Source: Gymnorhina tibicen
Lineage: Eukaryota; Chordata; Aves; Passeriformes; Artamidae
Assembly: GCA_013399875.1 (NCBI GenBank)
Contig: VXAZ01005695.1
Span: forward strand, 922,104-986,103
DNA length: 64,000 bases
Direction of reading: 5' to 3'
Made by a program: the position numbers and the translations under genes. The notes beneath the pieces are model-generated. The model did no database searches, had not been told where the DNA came from, and saw only the letters and a list, made by a program, of their open reading frames with translations. Positions 47,901 through 60,343 of this stretch are shown one piece after another. Numbering within the stretch: position 1 is the first letter of the stretch; the number at the start of each line of letters is the position of its first letter.

Positions 47901-49826
47901 TCAGTCTTTCTATTGGGATGGTGGATATGGTGGATTCACTTTGAACTTGAGGACACAACCATCTATTACACTGAATGTGGAACTTCAGTCCGAATTTAAC
48001 ACTTACTGAAAGGTTTCCCTCTGTACCCGGGGCCAGATTCAAATGTACATTCTTGTTGACTATTTCCTTTTGTTCCAGATGGATTGGAAAATCCTGGAGT
48101 CTTAACATGTTAGTTTAAGATCAATAGGTAAGACCTGTTTTTCTTTCCAAAGCCTCACATGTGGCTGAGACCCATCTGTGTTGGCATTTCTACCGTCACA
48201 GCTGTTGACTGTAGCCAGTTAGTAAACATGTTTAAAAGAAATAAAAATAGTTTTGTGCATCATGCTCACTAAATACCAGAAAAGGACTGTTGCAGAACAG
48301 TGCCAAGTTTATAAGAATGAAGTTGAAAATGGATTTAAACAAATTCATAAAGGCTATATCCATTTCTGGATATTTATCCAAATAATCTGAGTACAGCCTG
48401 AATTTGACAGAAACCCTGACTGAGAGAGAACATTGCAGAAGAGGGACCCTTCTAAACAGACTTTGTTCTCAGCACCCCATGTCAGCAAGGTAGCCACTCT
48501 CATGATGCTTGGTTCCTGTCAGTCTGTGGCCAGCCTTTTCTAACTGGAAGTCTAATGAAAGCTGAGATTGTCCCTGCCTTTTTCATCTTTCAGTCATTCT
48601 CAAACCCCCATAACCACAGGCAGAAAAGAAATGCCTTTTGTTTATGAGTCTGCTCACCCTGTAACTGCCCTGACTGACATGCCTGCTTTTCTTAGGAGGC
48701 ACAGGCTTTGCACAAGCTCTGTGGCAATTGCAGTACAGAACTGGGGAAGGAGGAGAGTCAAATACTTTACTGAGATATACATTTACAAGGCAGTGATAGC
48801 CATGTCTGAAAACAGATCTCCACTGTGACACAGTGAAACTCAGTGGACCACAGAAAGACCATCTGGCAGCTGAAGAAACTGAACCATGTACTGAACATGA
48901 ATGGAACATTTCTTTTTGGCTCAACAGAGTGACAAATACTGATCTTTTGTGGTGCAGTGATTGCATGAGCATTGAAGTTTTACTGTGATGACTGTGCTAT
49001 TCTGCCTTTTGTTGTGAGTTGACCTCCTTAGTCACTGTTGTGCCTGTTCCACCTGATTCTTGACTCTGAGGGACATGTGGCAGTATTTGCTTTTGGAAGC
49101 CCAGTGGGAAGAATTGTCTTCCTTAATAAATCACTATATCCCAGAATCATGGAATGCAAGGCAAAAAATAGGATTATTAGATAATTGTGACTTTCTTTTA
49201 GTTAAGATTGTAGAATTTCAACCTTCTGTCCCCTACTGAAAACTGCTGTCTGAGATAGGTGAAATGAGCCATACCTACAGACCACCCAGACTCCAGCTGA
49301 GCTGCAGCAGTAAGCACTGCCAGTAGCAATGAGCAGTGGGAAAGAGGGGGTTTCAGAGCTGCATTTTTGGATGGGCATTTGCTTGAATGGAGGTGGGGAG
49401 AAAGAGGATCTTGCTTGGATGCAGGTTATGGCTATTAGTTTTAAAATGTGACTAAAAAGCCTAGTTCTGTTATGTCAGTCAGCTGGCATGGAGCATTTGA
49501 AGGCTATTTCGCTTGCATTTGGAACTTGCCCATGTGTTTCTTCCCTTAAGATTCTCATACTTGTGCGTATCTAGAAAACAAAGCCATGGGAAATCCAGCT
49601 ACAGCACAGCTCCTCTGGACAGATCTCCAGATTTGATACATTCTCAGCTGATTTGCTCTCACTGGGAACATGCCTCATGCTTAGATGGTGTGGTGTGTTT
49701 TGCATTTTTCTTCTGTGCACTTTTAAAGAAGATGGGAGAAATGCTTCTTGCTTTATGCAAATGAGAGAAAGCTCAGCCAAAGCTAATCCGGGCCCTTTTT
49801 CCTAAAAATAGAATTCAGATAATTTC
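44901..49826. other. Intergenic sequence upstream of KCNS2
   Basis: GC-moderate near the island and AT-rich further away. There is an AT-rich duplication of TATTAAATTAAA at about 46,561-46,590. A GC-elevated stretch at about 47,480-47,760 holds a 94-codon frame of no known family. I see no recognisable exon. The next gene expected from vertebrate gene order is NIPAL2, and none of its membrane segments is visible. Confidence 0.5.

Positions 49827-49864
<38 letters not shown>
49827..49864. repeat. (ATCT)n tetranucleotide microsatellite
   Basis: Nine and a half uninterrupted ATCT units (38 nt). A pure tetranucleotide array of this length is likely polymorphic. Confidence 0.97.
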
Positions 49865-52800
49865 GACACAGGAATCTCCAACTTAAATAAAAAGGCCCCA
49901 AGTTGAACACAAGCAGGAAGAGCAGTTCCTACTTGGAAACATAGTATTCAAAGAAAGCATGAATATGAGAAAGCCCCTCCTAGCTCACATCTATTTCAGT
50001 CTGGGAGGAAAACTGATTTTGATTATGAAACCAGCATGCAGAAGGGCAGGAGTAGCCTCTCGAGCTGGGCGACCCAGCCTCACAGAGTGTCCTTACTCCC
50101 AGGAGCAGCAAAGGGCCATGCCATGCTTTACACAGGTTAGTGAGCTCCAGGGCAGGGTTGTTAGGTGTTGCAATGCTGGGCCAGCTCCAGTGTTGTTACC
50201 ATTGCCTGACATGTGGATCAGTATTATCTCCTTTCTTCTTCCTCACTTTTTTGGGCGAGTTTCGTGCTAGGAGACTCTTAGCTAATCCCATGTTTTTCAA
50301 ATAAATAGTAACAACATTGAAATTGTGTTGGTAACAGCCAGAAGAGACTGCTTCTGATGCAAACATAGATTCTTAATCTGTTGACTATCCCTCCTGACTC
50401 CTTGGATGAGTTTCTGCTGGGTGTCCAAATCTTCTTACCCATATAGTCACACCGTACAGCATATACCCAGGCATGACACCTGCCACACTGCCCTTGCCTT
50501 TTGTTGCCAGCCTCATCACTAGGGATATTGGGAAGGATGGACTGATCATTTAATGGCCAGCACATCCACACGGTGTGAAGCCAGTCTGCAGTGGGCCAGG
50601 TAGAGCTTGGAATCATAAGCATCTTTACTAACCTTAAAAAAAATTAGAGGAGCATTAAGAGAATCTTATACTTCATCTGTCCAAATGTACTTATTTTGCA
50701 ACTGAAAACCTTAATGCCCAGCTAGATCAATGAGTGAGATAAAGAAGCAAAGGAAATGGAAGGCAGCGTTCCCTGCACTTCCCAAAGGTTGTTTCTACAG
50801 GGAGAGGGCAGAAGGTGCACTATCTTCTTTCCGTGCCTGCGTTGCCACTGCCATCCCTCCCTGACTGCCCAAACAATGATACAATATCTTGGTGATACCA
50901 TATCTGGTGTCTACAGCCATATTCTGGCTTGAGAGAAAGCTTTACTGGATCTTCAGATGGGGCCATAGAGATTTAACTGGAAAGATTTTGGGGAGCTGTC
51001 TTAATTATTAAGACCCAGTTCTGACCATAGAGGACCATCAGGGGCTCCAGCCTCGTGCAGCCCAATATTTGTGCAGCTCAGCACAGATTCAGAAGCTACT
51101 GTTTCCTGGCTTCTAAAGGTCTCAGCTTCTTAAATATGAAATACTAGCATTGTCTGGTTTTTATGAAGCAACCCAGCATCAGATCCTTTGTTTTATCTTT
51201 ATGTTACTTGTGAAGGATTTAGTTGTTGCCCTGAGGGCTCTGGTGTTCACAGTTCTTCAGACCCACTTTATTCACTCTGTTTGCTTCATCAAGAGAAGAG
51301 CAAAGTTTGCCTCTGAAGTCAGCCTGAGTGCAAAGAAACTTAAGGGTACTGGGTGACTAAAGAAATTGCAGCACGGGTCTGAAAAGGAGTGGTCCCAAAG
51401 TGGCAGTACAGGTATATCCTATTATATGTATCCTACCATCACCAAAAAGGACCAAGTGAAAGCCCATCACACTTAGCCAGCTTCCTGAAGCTTCCCAAAA
51501 CAGGTACTGTGAATATTTTCTCTCAGTTTGTGTGAACCATTCGCCACTGCCTCATAAACCATCATGTGCAGAGTTTGCCAGCTGAGATAAAGGTAAATCT
51601 ATCTCTCCTTGAGATGTTTGTAGCACACTATATGGAAGATATATGGCCATCACACGCTGCCAACAAAATATATTTCTGTACTGGTATTGCCTCCAGCAGC
51701 TTTTTTTTTTTTTTTGTAACAGCACAAAGAGAAAGATTTGTGCTGCACAAAGCCTTATTGTGATTGAGATAGTGGTTTGGGTTTTTTTAAATTCTGTTTA
51801 GCGAAAAACAATCAACCTTAACCATATATTCTTTAATAACTGCCCACACAGCAAAAGGAATTTTAGAACTTTTTCATAACCTGCATAATGCTTATGCCCC
51901 ATTTTTTTAGAATGGGAGAGCACCCTCCACCCTTTCAGAAATACTAACAAATTATTTGCGGTAACAGTCTATCTCTGAGTCATTCACTATAACTTTGCCA
52001 TGGCAGTACCTTGCTTGAAATGTATCTCAAAAGCAATTTGGTCTGTAATTTATCCTAAAGGTTTTACCTATCTAAGTATGAGATCGAGACTATGTACCTT
52101 CTTATATGTACATTCCAAAAAGATTCTGGTTATAAAGAGGCCTCTCACTATTGGACGAAGGATAAAGAAACTATTTCCTTTGGATTTGATTTACTATGAT
52201 ATTTTTGGATCATATTTAAAGCAAGAACAAGCCAATTAAAAAAAAAAAAATGGATCACTAAATAAGACTCTAATTAATGTTTCCCACTGTTCCCATTGCT
52301 ATCGTGGAACAAAAGGTTTTAAAATTTCTGAAACATGTTGGGACATCTGTGCTCAGTTTCTATACACAATGCAGAAAGTCCAAAACATCATGGGAAACCT
52401 TATTCTGAAAGGATGCCAGTCCAGATCCATGCTCTGAAGAGTTTCATATGGTTCAGATCAGTTTATAAAAAAAGCCTCTGAACACTTTTATCCTTAGCTA
52501 ACATGATTTTGAACTTCAAATTTTTTAACCTCTATTCAAGAAAGCATTTAACAATATGCTTAATTATAACCCCCTCTGGTTTTCAGAATCATGCTTTTCT
52601 TCACTCTCCTGGAGTTTATTATTCCTATAATAAAGAGTAAGAGGAAATAATGAAGTAATTTTTTTCAAGAGCATATACTATGGAATTACGAGAAAACAGC
52701 AGTAGTTTAAACTTCACCATTTGGTTTTCTGACTGATTCATTTGGTATACAGTTGAGTGAGGGCCAATATGTTGTGAGGAAAACCTGAATTTTGTTTTAT

Positions 52801-55800
52801 TTGTTTTTCTTTTCAAGCTGCTGCTTTGTGGAACAATTCTGAAATTCACTGCAGTCAGAATATTACACTAACCAGCTGCAGATCAAAGACTTCACTGAAT
52901 CTAGGTCAGGTCTAATTTGTGAAGCTCACAGAGTTAGTCACTATGGCAGCTTTCTGAAAGGTACAGATGGAGAATCCATGAGCTGTGGGAACAGAATTAT
53001 GGGGCTTCTTCTCACCATCAGTTTTAATGCAGTTTGTTTTATTTCCTTTTCCAGGAGTTTCTTTTTTTAGAGTTCCTAGTAAAAGAGAGATTAAATGTGA
53101 CAGCCACATCTGTTTTAGGAAATTCCTGTGGAGATATCAGATTGGTAGCTGGCTCAAGCAATGTTAAAAGTGAATGCTTCTGGTCTGAGCAGGTGGTCTA
53201 TGAACGTTATGAAAAATCTGTAGCCTTTTATAGTGACTTTTATCTCAGGATCTCAAAGCACTCTGTAAATATCAGTTGATCAAGCCTTACAATATCCCTG
53301 GGAGGTGATCACTGTAATTGAAGGGAGTGGGTTTTATGGCTCACAAGTTTGCTGCTGGCTGTGAAATCCTATTTGTGACTCACACAATCTGCCACAAGTA
53401 GAGCAGATGTATTGCTGCTGTGCCTGGATACGAGAGCTGCTTGAGAGGCAGCAGCACTTTTGCCACTGGCACACAGGTTTTTCTTTCCTTCTGGTCTGCT
53501 TCACTGTCCCTTGTTCTCCCATTCTCATTTCCTGGTATCCCCTGTCAAGTGACACCACTTTTGTAAGTCATCTTGAGCAAATATTTTCTGGAGAGCCCTT
53601 GACATGGATGCGTGCTTTGCAGATTGTTTTTCTGCAGTTCCTAGGACAAAATGATAAGATGTACTTCAGCCAGTCTTTTCCCAGGTGAAGTGGGGGAAAT
53701 GCAACCGGGCTCTCCCTCTGCAGTATTGTTGGGGTTAATTTAAAGGGGTTTAAAATTTAAACTTAGCACCACAGAGACCACACCAGTGGTCAGAGAACAT
53801 CTGTCTGAACAAGGCCCAGCAGACAGGAGAAGCTGTCTTGTAAAGATTTCCTCTCTGACCTACAGATGGGCTGGAGCATAGGCATCACCAAGGGCAGGTT
53901 TGCTTCAGTGAATATTACTTTTGTAATTCACAAGAAACAATGATCAGGCTTATTTCAGAGTCCAGTCATAATGTGAAAAATAATATTTGTGTGTTTGCAT
54001 CCCCATATCTGTGTGTGTGTGTAGGCACTGCTTATATGGTAACCACCAATATTTAGAAATTAGGACAGGACTTTCCTACAAAATGAATCTTCCTGTGGTT
54101 TGTTTGTTTGGTTTGGGGGTTTTTTGTTTATTTTTTCCATAGCAGTAGAGGCTATTTATGTAGAGCGCACTTTGACTTGCACTGAACATACTTAAAATTC
54201 AGTCATATTCTAGTTCTAATCATGACCTCTTGGGATATTGGCATTTGGGCCCTCCAAACACAGCATTACTTCCTTTAGTAAAACCTGGGATGGAGGGCAT
54301 GGATGAAGATCAGTATTTCCAGATGAAAATACACACAGTTGCTTGGATAATGACATGAAACTTTGTTGCTTGTGTGATAACGCTCAGATTATAAATATCA
54401 GCTTTGGACCATATTGACCCACAATCCATGGTGTTGGCTGGAAAACCACCAGTTGTTGTTTTAAGTATTCTGGAAAGTATGATTGCCATCCAAGGCTGAA
54501 CGCAGAGTACTCACCACTGTTAGTCTGGAACTTGTTCTGCATATTATACCTCTTAGTATAATAAAGTTAATAATACCAACTCTATCCCCAGCCAATATTT
54601 ATAGCACAAAGAAATTCTCAAATGCAAAGATATTTGGGGGCTTTACAGTGTTACACCAGAGGAAAACTTGACATCGGACATTCAAGTGGTTATAATTTTT
54701 CAATTTGCTTTGTAAAGGACTTTACCTTCCCATCCTCACAGCAGTCAGCACATCTGGATCTCCACCCTGACTGTGACCTCTGGATATTGCCATACCATAA
54801 ACATTAAACAAACATAATTATTGCTGAAAAGTGGGTAGGTTATTTCTTCCCTCGATTTGTTGCTTAAAAGATATCCATAGGCATGTGTAATCTACAGCTA
54901 CCAACAGATTAATACAATGACCAGTGTGTGAGGATAGTGTCACTGAATTAAAAAAGCTGAGAATTCTTTCCAATAGCTGAAACAAAGTGCCTTAGCTCAG
55001 CTTTTGCATTTTGGCTATATCACAACATTTGTTTTAGCAAAACGAATCAAATGGTCAGATGGAACTGAAAACAACCTGGAAGAAATTGGAAATTTTGCTG
55101 GGGGAGAGGAGGAAATCAGGAAGCTTACTATTGTAAAAGTTTGTTCTGTACCCCAAAGAGGGGAATAAGGAGAAGAGTTTCTTGGAGATTAAAATGTGTA
55201 ATAGCAGGCAAACCTTTGTACACTCAGAGTATCCATTTCTCAACATAGCAAACAGGAACATAGAAACATATGTGGTCAGCAATAACACTCATAAATCTTA
55301 AGAGATTATGTGTTCCTAAAGTAAGACTTCAGACTGATCTATTTTGTTAAGTGCCAAACTTCAGCATGATTCAATCAAGTTTTGCTTAATCGGAATTTAT
55401 TTACTCTTTGTGATGATGAATCACTGAACATGTCCGTAGTCCAGTCTGTTGAACTAATTTATCAGGTATTTTGATGGACTGGTGATTTGCCTTCCCTGAA
55501 CATTTCATGGTTTATTTATTTATATCATCTGGATTGTGTAGAACAAGAACTGCAGCTCTGCTAAGAATTAAACATTCCCCAGTGATGCCTTTAGTAAAGG
55601 AAACACTCTCTAGATAGGTAGTCTTTTTGCAATATAGCCAAACAACTAAGCCAGGAAAACTCTTATCTACAGACCCAATACCACTAAATAAAGTAATTTG
55701 TTAACCTGGTGGATTTGTATCAGAGATACAACCTGGCAAAGATGGAGGGACGACAGTGAAGTTTCTCTGTGCAGGACACGGGGATTTCCTGGAGGCTGGC

Positions 55801-56317
55801 TGAAGAACATAGGTCATCCCAGGAAGAAAGAAGACACGGGGGAGTTGCCTACATAGCCCAATTAACATGCAAGTACTGTGCAGAGAGGCAGTCCCACACT
55901 AATTGTTCCCTGGTTCTTATGGATAGTGATAGTATGAGACCTGCCAGGCTGGACTTCACCGTAAGTTGGCAACATATGTACATTCCCAAAACTATGCTTG
56001 AATTGATGTTCTCTACTGAAACGTGTGCCACTATGACCACACTGCTGTGGCTGCATGTTAAAGCTAACTTCAGAATAGCTATGAGCAGCTGGCAGGCCTA
56101 CCTTCGGTGCAGGTACGTGGCTTTGGCCTTCTCTTGTCCAAGGGAATATATCTCATCAGGTATTTTTCAGAAAGACTTCCAACTCTCTGCCTGTGAAAGA
56201 GTTAAAGAATAAACACATGGAAGTGGCATATTATTTCCCAGAGAGGAAAGTCTGATTTTCTGTACGTACAGATGCAGAATAAGAATCCTCTGACTCCAAG
56301 GAAGTGCAGTCTGCTAG
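49865..56317. other. Intergenic sequence, no gene recognised
   Basis: Mostly AT-rich. It contains a T run at about 51,702-51,717, an A run at about 52,239-52,250 and a short TG run near 54,009. A 147-codon frame at 55,769-56,212 begins with GTG rather than ATG, matches no family I know and is probably chance. Confidence 0.5.
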
Positions 56318-56783
56318 GTCTGGGCTTCCCAGTGCAAGAGATATGGACATAACTCAAGAGAGTCCAGTGAAGGGCCATTGAGCTGTTTAGGGACTGGATC
56401 ATCTGGCATATGAGAAGTTGTGAGAACTTGGGCTGTTCAGCCTGGAAAAGAGAAGGCTCCAGAGGATCTCAGTATTGTGCATAAAGCAGCCAGTTGGGTA
56501 AAGAGATGAATAAAAGATGAAGCCAGACTCTTCTCAGTGGTGCTTGGTGACAGGACTAGGGGAAGTAGGAACAAACTGAAACACAGGAAAGTTTACTAAA
56601 ACATAAGAAAAGAAAATATTCAATGCAAGGGTAGTCAAGTGTTGCCAAAGGCTGCCCAGAGAGGTGGTGGAGATATTCAAAATCTGATTGAACATAGTCA
56701 CAGGCAACATGACCCTGATTTGGGCAGTGGATTAACTGGAGGCTCCCCAGAGATACCTGCCAGCCTCAACCATTCCATCAGAT
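56318..56783 (+). mobile_element. CR1 LINE, 5'-truncated 3' end
   Basis: CR1 landmarks occur in order: TGGGCTTCCCAGTGCAAGAG, GTCCAGTGAAGGGCCATTGA, GGGCTGTTCAGCCTGG, GACTCTTCTCAGTGGTGCTT, AAACTGAAACACAGGAAAG, GCTGCCCAGAGAGGTGGTGG and a degraded end, CAGCCTCAACCATTCC. About 465 bp, plus orientation, with many stops. It is the same subfamily as the copy 3.4 kb to the right. Confidence 0.92.
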
Positions 56784-59664
56784 GAAATGAAAAAATCCTA
56801 AGTATCAGGGCAGATTTTCCAGAGAATTTATAGTGGCAAGCAGAGCATTTCAGTTTATCAAGTAGATACTAACCCTCTAGGGTCTTGGACACATAATGTT
56901 CTTTTGGTGAGCACTCAAACAGTGGATATAAATTAGAGATCAAGCACAATTAATGCAACAATGGTACTAGAACTCATGTGGTAGTAACTGTGTGCACAGG
57001 TATGTTACATGAGTATCAGCTGAGGGTGTAAAAAGAGGTAGAGATGTGATTCAAATGCCAATTAGATGTGCTTTATTAGCTTCCATTCAAGGACTGGTGT
57101 TTCTGCCATAGCTGAACTGGATCAGTGGCATCAGATTTTGGTCCCTTTGCTTATTGTTGCTGTTTCATGGGCTACATCAGCTCTGGTCTTTGCTGAAAGC
57201 CTTCCTTGGAGTCGACTGTGCCTAGTCATTAGAAACAAAGAAATTGTCGAAATCTGATGTTACATGGATTTACGACATATGTCACTGGAGTTCTAAGTAC
57301 CAATAGTCAGACAAAAACTTGTCCTTTTTCATCTGATGCTTTCTTCTGGCCTCACAGTGTACTGAATTGCTTTGTAGGCTAGCTAGTCCTAAATAACAAA
57401 AACCAGTTTGTATCTGAGGATGGTGAAATGCTTCTGAGATATCCCAAACACATTTGGCATGTTTAAACACATCCTTTCAGCTTGTCATCTTTCACACAGC
57501 TTCTAAATGATGCTAATAATAATATCATTTATTTTGCATGATTGGTTCTGTGATTCTTGCTTCTACATCCCAAATGCAATACTTCCAATCTTAGCTTCTT
57601 TTCTTCTGCAGGGAAATGCATTAGACTTCTTCAGTTATTCTAGATATTTAGAGCCAGAAGACCAAGACCCATGAATTTACAGGCCTAAAGCTATTAAACA
57701 ACCAGAGATACTTCAGATCTAATTGCTTTATTGGTGCTTCTGTGTTGACTTTGATTGTGGTAAGAGATTTACATTGCCAAAAAGAAGAAAAGAATTGGGC
57801 CTTTATGTACAGACATGTATTAGAACATTTGTGAATTTTTAACATGGGAAAACAGCCACCTTTAAATGACAAAAAATATTTGTGTAACAGTACTGCTACT
57901 TGCTGGTGTTACTTGCTTGAAATTAACTCTTTTGGGTAATTGGAAATAAATAAAACCTGTGGAAGGTCAGAATGGAGATCTATGCTTTCAGTCTTATTTT
58001 AGATTCAGAAAAGCAGCACAGGAACTACACACAGTTTCAGGAAGAAGGTACTTAGCTTTCCTATCCAGTTACAAATCCACCATGGGTTATTTGGCCCTAA
58101 TATCTGTGGAGACAACTGTAGCCAACTGACCCTCTTTTAAGAATATGGCTTTATTTTTTTTATAACAGGAGGACAGCCAATATGCTGGTATACCTATAAA
58201 ATTAACCAGACCTGAGGGATGAAAGCTGGAGTAAGAGCAGGAGATTTGTCTGAAGACTACCTTTTTCAAGAAAAGAGGTGCCACTGTTTTCCTGTGGAAT
58301 GCACGAGTCATGTCTGAAGATATGCAACTGCTAACCCTATCTGAGGATGGCAGAGTATCAGTATGAGGAGCTCTGCCCCTGTCTCTCCTCTCACCCGCTG
58401 AACTGTGGTGAGGATATGAAAGTTCCAGCTCTACTGTTTACCCAGCTGTGGAGCAGCTGGTTCCACGTGAAGAATTTGTCTTTCCAGTTTGCTTTTGTAA
58501 AAGCCTAAGAAATTACTTGAAACAGTAAAAAAAAACCAAAAACCAACCAACCCAGAAAATAGTGTAATAATTGCCAAGCAAGGTTAAGGAATGCCAGAAC
58601 TAAAACTGCAATAATTCAGGTCCATTGTGTACATCATCTTCCAACTTCTAATCGCATGACCACAAACTAGTGGTTTCTTTGCCTTTTTTTCCCTTCACTG
58701 CAGAGGATGGACCTGCTGTGGGATGAATAATGGTTACCTTATTGCAGAAGCTGTGGAATTTGGAGGGTGATGGCCGAGGACTTCAAAATAGGAAAGGATT
58801 GTACTGTGGTTTGGGAAACTGAGTGTTGTCCTGGTATTGGATTTTGTTGCTATTATGGATTTTGTTGTTATTCTACTTCACCTCATTCCAAACGTAATGC
58901 TGGGCTAGTCACTGAACTCACAACTTTTCACAGATGGTAATTGATTTTCTGGAAACCCTGACAACTGGAATCTGATATGGGATATGCAGAACACTCACGA
59001 TTATGGGAAATTTGATTTGAAGATATATTTTAGATGCTGAAAAAAATCTGTTCTTAAGCATCTCAAATGAGAAGCCAAAGTCTGTGGTTTCTTTTGGGAA
59101 TTTTGACTCAATGAGAATGAGTAAACATAGAAGAATACTTTCTTCTCAACTTCAGGAGTACTGGGAAGATAATTTGTCAGTGTTTGTAGAACACCATGAT
59201 CCTGCAGAGGAGAAGACCATAAAATGCCTTTTTTTGGAATAAGTATCTGTGTTTCAACACTGTGTGAGATGATAGGTGCCATTCCTAGAATAACAGAGTA
59301 GGGTTTTTCAAATATCAATGCCACTATCTTTGTGTAGTGAATCAGCAGAAAACCATGACAAAGGCCTTGGCAGCTCATTAAATCCACTCCTCTGCCTGAA
59401 AGCAGGATCAATTAGGCCTAATATTTTCCTGTTAGATACTTGTCTAAGCTCCAGTGACAGAATTTCATGATTGCATGATTTTCCATCACTTCACTTTCCT
59501 CACCATTAAAAAGTCTTTCCCAGTAGCCAGCTCAAATCTCCTCTTTGCTTGCCCAGTCCTCAGGGCCGAGAGAGAAATGTTCATCTGTGGGACTGCCTCA
59601 TAGCGCACACATAAAGAAAGGGTGCAGAGCTGAGATTATGCCTTTATTTCCAAAGAGGTTATAA
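56784..59664. other. Intergenic sequence, no gene recognised
   Basis: AT-rich. A small tandem duplication of TGGATTTTGTTG lies near 58,841-58,870, and A/CCAA low-complexity lies near 58,526. The stretch at about 59,480-59,560 resembles an antisense CR1 remnant, but too weakly to annotate. Confidence 0.5.
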
Positions 59665-60343
59665 CATTGTGCCAGACCAATGGCCTGCAGCAGTACAGGC
59701 TGTGGGCTGACTGCCTGGAGAGCAGCTGCAGGAGAGGCCCTGGTGGGGCTGGTGGATGGAAGGCTGGCCACGGGCCAGCAGTGTGCCCTTGCGGCAGAGG
59801 CCAACAGCTGCTGGAGGTGTGCCAGGCAGAGCATTGCCAGCAGGCTGAGGATGAGGAAGGTGATCCTTCCCTTCAGCTAAGCACTGGTGAGACTTGTCTG
59901 AACTGCTGGGTCCCTAGTATAAGAGAGACTTGGATATTATGGAGCTGGTCCAGTGAAGGGCCATTAAGATGTCCAAGGGACTCAAGCATCCAACATACAG
60001 GACCAGCCTGTGAGAGCTGTGGCTCAGCCTGGAGATGGAGTCTCATCCATCTGTATGAATACCTGAGGGAGGGGGTGGGAAGAAGATGGGGCACTTCCCT
60101 TCACAGTGCCCACTGACAGGACTAGAGGCAATGGGAACAAACTGAAACACAGGAAATTCCACTAAAACACAATAAATTTTTTCCATTCCAAAGGTAGTCA
60201 CATACTGGCACAAGCTGCCCAGAGAGGTTGTGAGGTCTCAATCTCTGGTAGAGGATCATCATCACACGACCCTGATTTGGGCAGGGGACTGATTAGACCA
60301 TCTCCAGGGGTGCTTGTCAGCCTCAGCTATTGTGTGATTCGAT
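59665..60343 (+). mobile_element. CR1 LINE, 5'-truncated, includes part of RT frame
   Basis: This is the longest CR1 copy in the window, about 680 bp. It begins in the C-terminal part of the reverse-transcriptase frame (CAGTACAGGCTGTGGGCTGA, then GGCCAGCAGTGTGCCCTTGC, AGAGCATTGCCAGCAGGCTG and GGTGATCCTTCCC). It continues through GTCCAGTGAAGGGCC, AAACTGAAACACAGGAAATT and GCTGCCCAGAGAGGTTGTGA to the 3' end TCAGCTATTGTGTGATTC. The 149-codon open frame over it is a remnant in a mixed frame and not a gene. The exact left edge is uncertain by about 25 nt. Confidence 0.92.

Noticed and set aside
55769..56212. A 147-codon frame in intergenic DNA
   Set aside because: It begins with GTG, shows no family motif and no splice or promoter context.
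59480..59560. Possible antisense CR1 remnant
   Set aside because: A few words resemble CR1 but the match is too weak and short to call by eye.
59667..60116. A 149-codon frame
   Set aside because: It overlies a CR1 fragment and reads only partly in the reverse-transcriptase frame.
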